Shown in pieces: positions 37,209 through 47,376 of a DNA stretch of 64,000 bases. Location: positions 744,001 to 808,000 of the forward strand of contig JANQAI010000011.1 of NCBI GenBank assembly GCA_024707145.1, in the 5' to 3' direction. Each line of letters begins with the position of its first letter. Position 1 is the first letter of the stretch. The DNA is from Magnetospirillum sp. GTDB lineage: Bacteria > Pseudomonadota > Alphaproteobacteria > Rhodospirillales > Magnetospirillaceae. The position numbers were made by a program, and so were the translations under genes. The notes beneath the pieces were generated by a model. The model did no database searches. It saw nothing but the letters and a program-made list of their open reading frames with translations, and was not told where the DNA came from.

Positions 37209-39195
37209 TTGAAGGTCTCAGCTCCCGCCTTGCTTGTCGCTGCCGCGCTGATCGCCGGTATCGCCCCCGCCGCCTGCGCCGACGTTCCGGCGGCCGAGCA
37301 CAAGCTGCACCAGCAGGTGTTCTCGGCGCTGCACCGCGACCGCTACGACGAGGCCGAGCGTCTGGCCATGCAGTCCAAGAACCGGCTGTTGGCCAAGCTG
37401 GTGCGCTGGAGCACCTACACCCTCGCCGCGCTCGGGCGCCAGCTTCGAGGAAATCACCTCGTTCATGGAAAGCTCGGCCGACTGGCCGCTGATGAGCCAG
37501 TTGCAGCGCCGCGCCGAGGAGGCCATCACCGCCGCCACCCCCAGCGACCGCATCCTGGCCTGGTTCAAGAATCACGAGCCGGTGACCGTGGACGGCGGCA
37601 TGGCCTATGCCCGCGCCCTGCTGGCCGCCGGCCAGGAGGAGCGGGCGGTCAAGGTGGTCCGCTCGTCCTGGGTGGAGGGCGGCTTCGGCATCATGCAGGA
37701 GCGCCAGTTCCTGACCCTGTTCGGCGATTACCTGCGTTCCGAGGACCATTGGAAGCGGCTGGACCGGCTGCTGTGGGACAAACAGGATGGCCCGGCCGGC
37801 CGCATGCTGCTCAAGGTGCCGGCTGGCCAGCGGGCGCTGGCCCAGGCGCGGCTGGCCCTGCAGGACGGCAAGTCCAACCCCGAGCCGTTGCTGGCCCAGG
37901 TGCCCAAGGAACTGCGCGACGATCCCGGCCTGATCTACGACCGGGTGCGCTGGCGCCGGCAGAAGGACATGGACGAGGACGCCCTCGACCTGCTGTCCCA
38001 TCCCGCCCGCAACAAGGTCCGTCCCGATCTGTGGTGGCAGGAGCGCGGCATCCTGGCCCGGCGCGCTCTGCAGAAGGGCCTGATCTCGCGCGCCTACCAG
38101 GTGGCCGCCGATCATGCCCTGGACCCCAAGTCCAACCAGTATGCCGACGCCGAGTTCCTGGCCGGCTGGGTGGCGCTGCGCTTCCTCGACGACCGCGACA
38201 CCGCCACGGCCCACTTCCAGCGCATGTGGGACAACGTGACCACGCCGCTCAGCCGGTCGCGCGCCGCCTATTGGGCGGGCCGCACCGCCGAGACGCTGAA
38301 GGATTCCGAAGCGGCGCGCCGGTGGTACGCCCAGGGCGCCCGCTATCCCACCGCCTTCTACGGCCAGTTGTCGTCGTCGCGCCTGGACGACCACCATTGG
38401 CCGCTGCCATCCGATCCGCAGCCCACGGCCGAGGACGTCAAGCGTTTCGAGAGCCGCGAACTGGTGCGTGTCATCCGCATCCTGCTGGATTCGGGCGAGA
38501 CCGAGAACCTGCGTGCCTTCTTCATCCGGCTGCAGGACGTGGCGCAGAGCCCCGGCGAGCGTGCCCTGGTGGGCAAGCTGGCGCTGGAGGGCGGACGCGA
38601 CGACCTGGCCGTCACCATTGCCCGCCGCGCCGACCGCGACAGTATCTTCCTGGTGGGGGCCGGCTGGCCGGTGCCGCCACTGGCGGCGGAGGAGGGGCCG
38701 GAAAAGGCCCTGGTGCTGGCGCTGATCCGCCAGGAAAGCGGCTTCATCACCGACGCCCAGTCGCCGGTGGGCGCGCGCGGCCTCATGCAGCTGATGCCGG
38801 CCACGGCGGAGAAGCTGGCCAAGGCGCTGAAGGTCAAGTTCAACCCCGGCAAGCTGGACGACCCCGATTTCAACGTTCGCCTGGGCCGCGCCTACCTGAC
38901 CGACCTGCTGGACGATTTCGAGGGCTCGTACATCCTGACCCTGGTGGGCTACAACGCCGGCCCGGCCCGTGCGCGGCGCTGGATCAAGGAATACGGCGAT
39001 CCGCGCGATCCCAGTGTGGACGTCATCGACTGGATCGAGATGATCCCGTTCACCGAGACCCGCAACTACGTGCAGCGGGTGATGGAAAGCGTCTCCATCT
39101 ACCGCCGCAAGCTGGGCAAGGTCACCGGCACCTCGTTCGAGCAGGACCTCAAGCGCTGGGCGCGCCGTCCACCGCCGGAGACGGTGGCGCAGTAA
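37209..39195 (+). CDS. slt: Soluble lytic murein transglycosylase (one-base frameshift)
   Basis: Reconstructed 661 residues. TTG at 37209 is chosen because GAGGGG lies upstream and the codons after it encode a clean signal peptide (ALLVAAALIAGIAPAACADVP). A long superhelical region of TPR-like repeats fills 60-480. The catalytic Slt domain has the glutamate in LALIRQESGFITDAQSPVGA, RGLMQLMPATA and YILTLVGYNAGPARARRWI. The frame breaks near 37427-37431, before SFEEITSFMESSADW; one extra base is present. It cleaves glycan strands to anhydromuropeptides in the periplasm. Confidence 0.9.
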
Positions 39196-39205
39196 GGGGA
39201 GGGGC

Positions 39206-40252
39206 TCACCCTTCCGTGGCGAGGACGCGGAGCAGATCCTTGGCCAGATAGATCGGGTTGCCGCCCATGCTGGTATTGCACAGGGTGACCACCGTCACCG
39301 GGCGGCCGTGGAAGTCGGGCAGGTGCATGGCCCAGGAAGTGGCGCCGGGACCGCCGCCGCCGTGGCCGAACAGGCCGCCATGGCCCCATTCGGGGTCGAT
39401 CATCAGGCCCAGGCCATAACTGGGCCGGCGGAAGAACGGTCCGGCATCCCGGCCGATGGGAACGGGTGTCGCCATGGCCGTCAACTGGGCCGGATCGAGG
39501 ACCTCGCCGCCCATCAGGCCCGCGTAGAAGCGGGCGGTTTCCATGGCGGTCGAGGCGATCAATCCGGTAAGGCACCACCCGGGATGGTAGACGGGCATGA
39601 CGTCCATCATGCGCTCGTCCTCGTCCAGTTCGCGGGTGTAGCCGGGCGTCAGCCGGCCGTCGTCCACCCCTTCGGCCACGTAGGTCTCATGCAGCTTCAG
39701 CGGCCGCAGGATGCCCTCGGCGATGGTGGCCGCCAGACTGGTGCCGGACAGGCGTTCCAGCAGCCGGGCCAGCAGCATGTAGCCGGTGTTCGAATAGTGC
39801 CAGCCCTCGCCGGAAGGGAAATCCAGCGGGCCGCGGCAGCAGCGCTCCATGACCTCTTCCACCGGCCACGGCTGTCCCGGCCGCCGGCGCGTGGCCGGTG
39901 CGTAGTCGGGCGAATCGGTGTAGCTGGGCACGCCCGCCGTGTGGTTCAGCAAGCGGCGGATGGTCACGCCCTCGGGCAAGGCGGTCTCCGGCCAATAGGC
40001 CGACAAGGCGCAGTCGAGTTCGATGCCGAACTGGAGCAGCCGGGCCGCCACGAAGGTCTTGGTGATGCTGTAGACATAGAAACGCGCGCCGTCGGACATG
40101 GGAGTGTCGCTGCCCATTTCGCGCCATCCGGCGGCGCCCGTCCATGTGCCGTGCCGCCCATCGATGAGGGCGGCGTTGACGCCCAGGCACGGCATGGCGC
40201 GGTGCGTTTCAGCTAATTGCCGCTCCAGGGCGGCCTGCAGGCGGCTTTCCAT
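39206..40252 (-). CDS. Serine hydrolase, beta-lactamase class C family
   Basis: 348 residues from ATG 40252 behind GGGGAA. The SxxK motif is S62-I-T-K65, the YxN motif is Y153-S-N155, and an HGGGGPG replaces the KTG triad near the C-terminus, as in esterase or D-aminopeptidase-type members. No signal peptide is evident, so it is probably cytoplasmic and not a penicillin-binding protein or secreted lactamase. Substrate unknown. Confidence 0.83.
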   Translation of the reverse strand: MESRLQAALERQLAETHRAMPCLGVNAALIDGRHGTWTGAAGWREMGSDTPMSDGARFYVYSITKTFVAARLLQFGIELDCALSAYWPETALPEGVTIRRLLNHTAGVPSYTDSPDYAPATRRRPGQPWPVEEVMERCCRGPLDFPSGEGWHYSNTGYMLLARLLERLSGTSLAATIAEGILRPLKLHETYVAEGVDDGRLTPGYTRELDEDERMMDVMPVYHPGWCLTGLIASTAMETARFYAGLMGGEVLDPAQLTAMATPVPIGRDAGPFFRRPSYGLGLMIDPEWGHGGLFGHGGGGPGATSWAMHLPDFHGRPVTVVTLCNTSMGGNPIYLAKDLLRVLATEG

Positions 40253-40378
40253 GAGGTTCCCCGTTGCCGATATGGCCGCCAACTTGGATGAAAAGTCCGA
40301 AATCTTCTAGGCACAGGCGGCGGGGAGGCGTATTTTCCTGTCCTCCGTTTCACCACAACCCGTGAAGGTTTTGCCGTC

Positions 40379-42229
40379 ATGCCGGAATACCGTTCCCGTA
40401 CCTCCACCCACGGCCGCAACATGGCGGGCGCGCGCGGCCTGTGGCGCGCCACGGGCATGAAGGACGAGGATTTCGGCAAGCCCATCATCGCCATCGCCAA
40501 TTCCTTCACCCAGTTCGTGCCCGGCCACGTGCACCTGAAGGACCTGGGCCAGATGGTGGCGCGCGAGATCGAAAAGGCGGGCGCCGTCGCCAAGGAATTC
40601 AACACCATCGCCATCGATGACGGCATCGCCATGGGCCATGCCGGCATGCTGTACTCGCTGCCGTCGCGCGACCTGATCGCCGATTCGGTCGAGTACATGG
40701 TCAACGCCCACACCGCCGACGCACTGATCTGCATCTCCAACTGCGACAAGATCACCCCCGGCATGCTGATGGCGAGCCTGCGCCTCAACATCCCGACCAT
40801 CTTCGTCTCGGGCGGCCCCATGGAGGCCGGCAAGGTCACCTTCAACGGCGAGACCCACGCGGTCGACCTGATCGACGCCATGATCAAGGGGGCCGACAAG
40901 GACGTGTCGGACGAGGAGGCCGCCGAATACGAGCGCTCCAGCTGCCCCACCTGCGGCTCGTGCTCGGGCATGTTCACCGCCAATTCCATGAACTGCCTGA
41001 CCGAGGCGCTGGGCCTGAGCCTGCCCGGCAACGGCACCGTGGTCGCCACCCATGCCGACCGCCGCGAGCTGTTCCTGGAGGCCGGCCGCCGCATCGTCGA
41101 GATCACCCGCCGCTATTATGAAAAGGGTGACGAAAGCGTGCTGCCGCGCTCCATCGCCAGCCTCCAGGCGTTCGAGAACGCCATGACGCTGGACATCGCC
41201 ATGGGCGGCTCCACCAACACCGTGCTGCACCTGCTGGCCGCCGCCCAGGAGGCAGGCGTCGGCTTCACCATGGCCGACATCGACCGCTTGTCCCGTCGCG
41301 TGCCCTGCCTGTGCAAGGTGGCGCCCAACATCGCCGACGTGCATATCGAGGACGTGCACCGCGCCGGCGGCATCATGGCCATCCTGGGTCAGCTGGACCG
41401 CGCCGGCCTGCTGCATTCCGCCTGCTCCACCGTCCATGCGCCCAGCCTGGGCGACGCGCTGAACGCCTGGGACATCAGCCGCACCGGTGACGCCAAGGTG
41501 CAGGAATTCTACAAGGCCGCCCCCGGCGGCGTGCGCACCACCGAAGCCTTCTCGCAGGCCAGCCGCTGGAAGCAGCTGGACGGCGACCGTGCCAAGGGCG
41601 TGATCCGCTCGGCCGAGCACGCCTTCTCCAAGGACGGCGGCCTGGCGGTGCTCTACGGCAACATCGCGCTGGACGGCTGTATCGTGAAGACCGCCGGCGT
41701 GGATGCCGAGAACCTGACCTTCACCGGCCCGGCGGTGATCTGCGAAAGCCAGGAAGAGGCGGTGGCCAAGATCCTCGGCGGCATGGTCAAGGAAGGCGAC
41801 GTGGTCATCGTTCGCTACGAGGGCCCCAAAGGCGGCCCCGGCATGCAGGAGATGCTCTATCCCACCAGCTATCTGAAGAGCATGGGCCTGGGCAAGAAAT
41901 GCGCCCTGATCACCGATGGCCGCTTCTCCGGCGGCACCTCGGGCCTGTCCATCGGCCATGCCTCGCCGGAAGCGGCCGAGGGCGGCGCCATCGGCCTGGT
42001 GGAGCCGGGCGACACCATCGTCATCGACATCCCCAACCGCGTCATCCGGGTCGACGTCTCCGACGACGAACTCTCCAAGCGCCGTGCCGCCATGGAGGCC
42101 AAGGGCGCCAGGGCGTGGAAGCCGGTGGACCGCGACCGGCAGGTTAGCCAGGCCCTGCGCGCCTACGCCGCCATGACTACCAGCGCCGCCCGCGGCGCGG
42201 TGCGCGACGTTTCGCAACTGGACCGTTAA
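40379..42229 (+). CDS. ilvD: Dihydroxy-acid dehydratase
   Basis: 616 residues. IlvD dehydrates dihydroxy acids in valine, leucine and isoleucine synthesis using an Fe-S cluster. Cluster cysteines and motifs: [41 protein letters not shown], and the substrate-site region [22 protein letters not shown]. Start ATG 40379 behind GAAGG. Full length. The hemerythrin-receiver gene follows 23 bases later and may share the transcript. Confidence 0.97.
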   Translation: MPEYRSRTSTHGRNMAGARGLWRATGMKDEDFGKPIIAIANSFTQFVPGHVHLKDLGQMVAREIEKAGAVAKEFNTIAIDDGIAMGHAGMLYSLPSRDLIADSVEYMVNAHTADALICISNCDKITPGMLMASLRLNIPTIFVSGGPMEAGKVTFNGETHAVDLIDAMIKGADKDVSDEEAAEYERSSCPTCGSCSGMFTANSMNCLTEALGLSLPGNGTVVATHADRRELFLEAGRRIVEITRRYYEKGDESVLPRSIASLQAFENAMTLDIAMGGSTNTVLHLLAAAQEAGVGFTMADIDRLSRRVPCLCKVAPNIADVHIEDVHRAGGIMAILGQLDRAGLLHSACSTVHAPSLGDALNAWDISRTGDAKVQEFYKAAPGGVRTTEAFSQASRWKQLDGDRAKGVIRSAEHAFSKDGGLAVLYGNIALDGCIVKTAGVDAENLTFTGPAVICESQEEAVAKILGGMVKEGDVVIVRYEGPKGGPGMQEMLYPTSYLKSMGLGKKCALITDGRFSGGTSGLSIGHASPEAAEGGAIGLVEPGDTIVIDIPNRVIRVDVSDDELSKRRAAMEAKGARAWKPVDRDRQVSQALRAYAAMTTSAARGAVRDVSQLDR

Positions 42230-42252
42230 GGGAGCCTGAGGGGGCGGGGAGC

Positions 42253-43104
42253 ATGGCGACCATCACCTGGAGCGAGATGATGAGCGTCGGCGTCCCCGCC
42301 CTGGACGCCGACCACAAGACCCTGATCGGGCTCATCAACAACCTCCACCGCTCGGTCGGCGACGAGGAGGAGTACGCCACGCTGGGCAGCGTGCTCCAGG
42401 CGCTGGAGGAATACGCCGACCATCACTTCGCCCGCGAGGAGCGGGTGATGGCCGCCTGCCGCTATCCCTCGGCCGAGACCCATGCCCGCATGCACCGGCG
42501 GCTGACCCAGCAGGTGCGCGACCTGCGCGCCGCCTACGATGCCGATCGCACGGCGGTGCGGGCCAAGCAGTGCCTCGATTTTCTGCATAAATGGCTGATC
42601 GAGCATATCTGCTCGACCGACATGGATTACCGCGCCTGGGTGATCGGTCACGCCGACGCGGCCAGCGCCGCCGGCACCGCCGCCCTGAGCGACCAGCGCT
42701 CCAGCGCCAACCTGGATTGGAAGACGCTGAAGGTGCTGGTGGTGGACGACAACCAGAATTTCTGCCAGGTCATGCGCACCATCCTGGAGGGCGTCGGCGT
42801 CGGCGACATCCGCGTCGCCGCCGATCTGGCCGCCGCCCGGGCGGCGCTGCAGGGCAAGAGCGTCGACGTGGTGATCACCGACTGGCACGTGGGCCGCGAG
42901 AGCGGGCTGGAACTGGTGGCCTGGCTGCGCCGGCAGGCGGACCTGGCCCATCTTCCGGTGCTCATGCTGTCGGGCCACGAGCGGGTGGCCAATCGCGACG
43001 TTGCGCTGAACGCCGGCGCCGACGATTTCATGGAGAAGCCCATTTCGGCGCGCGGCCTGCTGATCTGCCTGGCCCGGCTGATGCGCAAGGGGAGGGAGGC
43101 ATGA
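42253..43104 (+). CDS. Bacteriohemerythrin-response regulator receiver fusion
   Basis: 283 residues. Residues 1-130 are a bacteriohemerythrin with the expected di-iron ligands: H21, H58, E62, H77, H81, H118 and D123. After a short linker, residues 155-280 form a CheY-like receiver with acidic pair DD (165-166), phosphoacceptor D210 in VITDWHVGRESG, and lysine K262 in MEKP. There is no DNA-binding or enzymatic output. An O2-binding domain on a receiver suggests oxygen- or redox-dependent input to phosphorelay signalling. Stop overlaps the next gene's start (ATGA). Confidence 0.88.
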   Translation: MATITWSEMMSVGVPALDADHKTLIGLINNLHRSVGDEEEYATLGSVLQALEEYADHHFAREERVMAACRYPSAETHARMHRRLTQQVRDLRAAYDADRTAVRAKQCLDFLHKWLIEHICSTDMDYRAWVIGHADAASAAGTAALSDQRSSANLDWKTLKVLVVDDNQNFCQVMRTILEGVGVGDIRVAADLAAARAALQGKSVDVVITDWHVGRESGLELVAWLRRQADLAHLPVLMLSGHERVANRDVALNAGADDFMEKPISARGLLICLARLMRKGREA

Positions 43105-44287
43105 GCGCCCTGCTGAACCCGTCCGGCCGCCTGCCCGAGGCGGTGCATCCGTTGCCCGACCTGCTGGAGCTGACGCCCGAAGGGGTGCTGGCCGCCTTCC
43201 GCGACAGCCAGCGGGCCGATTTCACCCGCGTGGTGGCCGAGGTGGAGCGGCCGGGCTCGGCGCTTCACGGCCTGTTCGAGCGGTTGCGCCGCCGGGTGCC
43301 GGAAACCAATCCGTTCCACCGCACCGCCCTGTTCCGGCCGGGCGCGCTGGAGGCGCTGTTCCTCGACCTGCACGACCACGTAATGAGCCATCCGGTCTGG
43401 CGCCATCCCTTCTTCGTGCGGGTGTTCGAGGGCCGCATGACGGTGCCGCAGGCGCTGTGCTTCGCCACCGCCTATTTCAACCAGATCAAGAATACCCGTC
43501 AATGCGTGGCGCTGGCGGTCGGGCGCTTCCACGGCCTGATGGCGCTGCCCTACGGGCCGCTCAACGAGGCGGTGTCCGAGATCACCCAGATCGCTCTGGC
43601 GCAGTTGGTGGCCGACGAGTACGGCGTCGGTGCCCATGCGGTGGAGGACTATCCCGAACTGGGGCATCTGCTGCTGGCCCGCACCCACATCGCCATGTAC
43701 CGGCAATTGTTCGACGGCCTGGGCGTGGCGCCCGAGGAGCAGGACGTGCCCATGCTGTGGGGCGTGGCCGACAACGCCCTGACCCAGCGGCTGGTGGCCG
43801 GCGATCCCTGCTTTACCGCCCTGGAGGCGTTGGCCTCGGTAGGATTGGGCATGGAATGGGGGTGCCGGAATTCTTCTCGCTGCTGCTGGGCGGGTTGATC
43901 CGCCTGTCCGAGCGCGAAGGCCTGAAGCTGACGCCCCACGACCTGGAAGTGTTCATCGCCCATGTGCGCTACGACGTGCTGCACGCGGTGTCGGTGATGC
44001 TGGTGACCAGCCTGCACATGACCGGCGAGGGTGACTTGGCGGCGGTGAAGAACGCCTGCAATACCCTGATGACGGCACGCTTCGCCATGATGACCGACAT
44101 GTACCTGGCCGTCTTTGGCGAGCCCTGCGCCAATCTGGCTGAGACCGGCCTGGAACCGTGCTACCGCCTGACCGACAACCGCATCGCCGAGGCGTTGCGC
44201 CGGGCGAGGGCAGGGGTTTCCGCGGAGCGGGTGGTGCGGGGCGAGGAATATCGCACCCGCACCGACGTGCCGTTCGTGTTTCTATAA
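43101..44287 (+). CDS. Heme-oxygenase-fold di-iron protein (CADD/TenA-like; one-base frameshift)
   Basis: Reconstructed 395 residues. After about 90 residues of unrecognised N-terminus, the protein follows the iron-containing redox-enzyme family (HPFFVRVFEGRMTVPQALCF, YFNQIKNTRQCVALAV). Candidate iron ligands are E173, H189 and the diagnostic HxxxDxxH at H288, D292, H295 (AHVRYDVLHAVSVM). The frame breaks in a run of five G (43857-43861) where six are expected, joining GMEWG to VPEFFSLLLGG. Coupled by ATGA to the hemerythrin-receiver gene. Substrate unknown; relatives oxidise or fragment diverse small molecules or use a self-sacrificing tyrosine. Confidence 0.72.
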
Positions 44288-44299
44288 CTCGCCGCTTTT

Positions 44300-44402
44300 T
44301 TTCACCACCAAGGGCACCAAGGACACCAAGAGGGCGTCGCAAGAGGCAACGGTTCGCCCCACAACAGCCGTCTTGGTGTCCTTGGTGCCCTTGGTGGTGA
44401 AA
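44300..44402. repeat. Long intergenic palindrome, 32-bp perfect arms
   Basis: Arms 44300-44331 and 44371-44402 are perfectly complementary, with a 39-base centre. Each arm is built from CACCAAGG(G/A)CACCAAGGACA units. It follows the di-iron gene and could act as terminator or be a dispersed repeat element (MITE/REP type). No flanking target duplication seen. Confidence 0.75.
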
Positions 44403-44480
44403 TCAAGCCCGTGTTCCCAAGGACATGCCCAGCCGTCAGCCCTTGCTGGCCGCCGCACACCATCGCTTCTCCGGAGTGAC

Positions 44481-45631
44481 GCCCCTGAGGGGGCCTCATA
44501 CCGTTCGCCCTATGAAATGACCTGCTGCAACCAGGGAAACTCCGTGAGGGAACGGAGGGTGTCGCGGTTGCTGGTAAGGGCGTTCCAGGCGGTACAGCAG
44601 GCATCGGCGATGGCCTCGTAATCATCAAGGAGGCGGTGCGACAGGTAGCGTTCGCGCAGATGCAGCCATACCCGCTCGACGGGGTTCAACTCCGGCGAAT
44701 AGGGCGGCAGCGGCACGAGCGTTATGTTGTCGGGGATGCGCAGCGCGTTGGCTCCGTGCCATCCGGCCTGGTCGAGGACGAGCACCGCGTGGACGTCCGT
44801 CGGCAGACTGGCGCTGAAGCCCTCCAGGAAAATGGACATGGCTTCGGTGGAGACTGTCGGCATCACCAAGGTGAAGTCGTCGCCGGTGGCTGGACGGACG
44901 GCAGCGTAGATGTAGGCCCAGGTAAAGCGGCGGTCGCACAGGCCGGGCGGGCGCTGGCCGCGCTCGTACCAGCGGTGGGTGACGCGGCCCTTGTTGCCGA
45001 AGCGGGCCTCGTCCTGGAACCACAGTTGCAGCCGCTTGCCGGGGTGGGCCAGCTTCGCCTCCCGCAGCGCCCGCTTCAGGCCCCCTTTTTGAACCGCTCC
45101 TGGGCGATCCGGTCGGTCTTGGGATGAACCGGCCGCGCCTTTTGACGCGACAGCCCCAGGCGCTTCAGCAATCGTCCCATCGGTGGCTCAGCGTAACGCA
45201 CGCCGAAGCGCTCCTCGACCAGGCGGCAAATGTCGGCGACGGTGTAGCGGGAAATGCCATCCTTCTCGGGGTCGGGACCACGCAGCACCAACGCTTTCAG
45301 CGCCGCCTGCTGGCCCTCGGTCAGAAAGCACTTTCGGCCCGGCTTGGGTCTGTCGTACAGCCCGGCCACGCCTTCGGCGTTGTAGCGGACCACGGCATCC
45401 CGCAACGCTTGGCGATCCATACCCACCACCCGCGCTGCCTCGGCCCGCGACATCCCCTCCAGCGCGTTGGCGATCGCCAGCATCCGCATCGCTGTCCGGC
45501 GATTGCCCTCCTTGCGTGCCAACTGCCGCAAATCACCGGCCGACAGGTCTTCCCTGATCTTGAGCGCATTCCACATCGGCTCCCCCATATCTGTGGAGCC
45601 ACAGTGAATCATGCCTGCTCCCTCAGGGGAA
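44481..45631 (-). mobile_element. IS630-family insertion sequence
   Basis: About 1.15 kb with one transposase in two frames. Ends are marked by a short imperfect inverted repeat, CCCCTGAGGGGGC near 44482-44494 and its complement near 45617-45629. I cannot identify the TA target duplication expected for this family, so boundaries are approximate. Confidence 0.7.
44510..45612 (-). CDS. IS630-family transposase in two frames (-1 frameshift)
   Basis: The N-terminal frame has a helix-turn-helix region (MSRAEAARVVGMDRQALRDAVVRY) and the winged second domain (ISRYTVADICRLVEERFGV). It ends at FKKGA-stop. One frame back, the product continues LKRALREAKLAHPGKRLQLWFQDEARFG, then VLVLDQAGWHG and LPPYSPELNPVERVW, giving the DDE catalytic residues (D in FQDEARFG, D in VLDQA, E in NPVERVW). 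The switch is at CAAAAAGGGGG (45081-45091, reverse strand). A -1 slip there restores about 367 residues. It may be programmed frameshifting or a missing G, as other genes here show. Confidence 0.8.
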
Positions 45632-45664
45632 TCCCCCGCGAGTCTCCTTCAAAGGTGGCCGGTA

Positions 45665-46447
45665 TCACTTCTCGGCGAAGGCCTTTTCGATGACATAGTG
45701 GCCGGGACCGGCGTTGTTGCCTTGCTCGAAGCCGTTCTCGTTCAGCCAGGCGGCCAGTTCGTTCATCATGTTGGGGTTGCCGCAGATCATCACCCGGTCC
45801 TCGGCTGCATTGATCACCGGGTTGCCCAGGTCCTCGAACAGCTTGCCCGACCTGGCCAGATCGGTGATGCGGCCCTGGTGGACATAGGGTTCGCGGGTCA
45901 CGGTCGGGTAATAGACCAGCTTGTGGCGGGCTTCCTCGCCGAAGAACTCGTTCTGCGGCAGATGATGCTGGATGAACTCGCCATAGACCAGATCGGAGAC
46001 GCGGCGCACGCCGTGCACCAGCACCACCTGGTCGAAGCGGTCGTATACTGCCGGGTCCTTGATGATGGACAGAAACGGCGCCAAGCCGGTGCCGGTGGCC
46101 AGCAGGTACAGCCGCTTGCCCGGCAGCAGGTTGTCCAGGATCAGCGTGCCGGTGGTCTTCTTGTTGACCAGGATGGTGTCGCCCGGCTTGACGTGCTGCA
46201 GGCGCGAGGTCAGCGGGCCATCGGGCACCTTGATGGATAGGAATTCCAGATGATCCTCGTAGGAGGCGCTGGCCATGGAATAGGCCCGCATCAGCGGCCG
46301 GCCGTCCACCATCAGGCCGATCATGGCGAACTGGCCGCTTTCAAAGCGGAAGCCGGGATCGCGGGTCAGCTTCAGGGTGAACAGGGAGTCCGTCCAATGA
46401 TGAACGTCAAGGACCGTCTTCTCGAGGATGTTGGATGACATGCTCAT
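45665..46447 (-). CDS. fpr: Ferredoxin-NADP reductase
   Basis: 260 residues, FAD-dependent reductase of the bacterial Fpr type, moving electrons between NADPH and ferredoxin or flavodoxin. FAD-binding RAYSMASASYEDHLEF, NADP-binding LLATGTGLAPFLSII, and MICGNPNMMNEL near the C-terminus. The tail ends YVIEKAFAEK, consistent with the subclass lacking a terminal aromatic stack. Start at ATG 46447. It may be induced by oxidative stress in relatives, but no such site is visible here. Confidence 0.94.
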   Translation of the reverse strand: MSMSSNILEKTVLDVHHWTDSLFTLKLTRDPGFRFESGQFAMIGLMVDGRPLMRAYSMASASYEDHLEFLSIKVPDGPLTSRLQHVKPGDTILVNKKTTGTLILDNLLPGKRLYLLATGTGLAPFLSIIKDPAVYDRFDQVVLVHGVRRVSDLVYGEFIQHHLPQNEFFGEEARHKLVYYPTVTREPYVHQGRITDLARSGKLFEDLGNPVINAAEDRVMICGNPNMMNELAAWLNENGFEQGNNAGPGHYVIEKAFAEK

Positions 46448-46494
46448 GGCTCGGTGGCTAGGACAAGTGTGCGCCGCAACACGGTCGCAGAAAT

Positions 46495-46523
46495 GTCATA
46501 CCTATTCTAACTCTCAATAACAA
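46495..46523 (-). promoter_or_regulatory. Predicted promoter of fpr
   Basis: On the minus strand, TTGTTA (46523-46518) and TATGAC (46500-46495) with exactly 17 bases between, in an AT-rich gap. Each hexamer matches the consensus at four positions. Confidence 0.35.
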
Positions 46524-46569
46524 GAAAAACTTTGTACATAGCTGACATACAACACTTATTGTTGTGTGT

Positions 46570-47346
46570 TTACTGCAACTCGACCCAGATGGGCGTGTGG
46601 TCCGACGCCTTGTCGCGGCCGCGCGGCGCCTTGTCGATGTCGCAGGTGACCAGCCGGTCGGCGGCCTGGGGCGAGAGCAGCAGGTGGTCGATGCGCAGAC
46701 CGTTGTCGCGCTGCCAGGCCCCGGCCTGATAGTCCCAGAAAGTGTAGCGCCCTGCTTCGGAATGTAGGGCGCGGAAAGCCTCGGTCAACCCCAGGTGACA
46801 GAGCTGCCGGAACAGCGCCCGGCTTTCCGGCCGGCACAGGGCGTCGTCCTGCCAGTTGGCGGGATCGTAGACGTCGTCGTCGGTGGGGCAGACGTTGTAG
46901 TCGCCGGCCAGCACGAAGGGCTGTTCGGTGGCCAGCAGGTTGTGGGCGTGGGCCACCAGGCGTCGCATCCAGCGCAGCTTGTAGTCGAATTTCTCGCCCG
47001 GCGCCGGATTGCCGTTGGGCAGGTAGAGGGAGGCGACCCGCAACCCCGCCACCGTGGCCTCAATGTAGCGGGCCTGTTCGTCGCCTTCCGGTTCGCCTTC
47101 GGGCAGGCCGCGCACCACGTCGGTGATGGGATGCTTGGACAGGATGGCGACGCCGTTATAGCTTTTCTGGCCGTGCACCGCCGCGCGGTAGCCGGCGGCC
47201 TCGATCTCCAGCGCCGGAAAAGCGTCGTCCTGGCATTTGATCTCTTGCAGCAGCACCACGTCGGGACCGGCCTCGCGCAGCCAGTCCAGCACGTTGGGCA
47301 GGCGGGCGCGGATGGAATTGACGTTGAAGGTGGCGATGCGGACCAT
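46570..47346 (-). CDS. xth: Exodeoxyribonuclease III
   Basis: 258 residues, AP endonuclease/3'-exonuclease of base-excision repair. Motifs: ATFNVNSIRARLPNVLDWL, LLQEIKCQDDAFP with the metal-binding glutamate, GDYNVCPTDDDVYDPANW, and the C-terminal catalytic SDHTPIWVEL. Full length. A small AT-rich hairpin (ACAACA/TGTTGT) lies just downstream. Confidence 0.94.
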   Translation of the reverse strand: MVRIATFNVNSIRARLPNVLDWLREAGPDVVLLQEIKCQDDAFPALEIEAAGYRAAVHGQKSYNGVAILSKHPITDVVRGLPEGEPEGDEQARYIEATVAGLRVASLYLPNGNPAPGEKFDYKLRWMRRLVAHAHNLLATEQPFVLAGDYNVCPTDDDVYDPANWQDDALCRPESRALFRQLCHLGLTEAFRALHSEAGRYTFWDYQAGAWQRDNGLRIDHLLLSPQAADRLVTCDIDKAPRGRDKASDHTPIWVELQ

Positions 47347-47376
47347 GATGCCTCGGGGGGCTGGGGGAGCGGAACG

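Noticed and set aside
40307..42217. Antisense open frame opposite ilvD
   Set aside because: His/Gly/Ala-rich shadow of a full-length, motif-complete ilvD.
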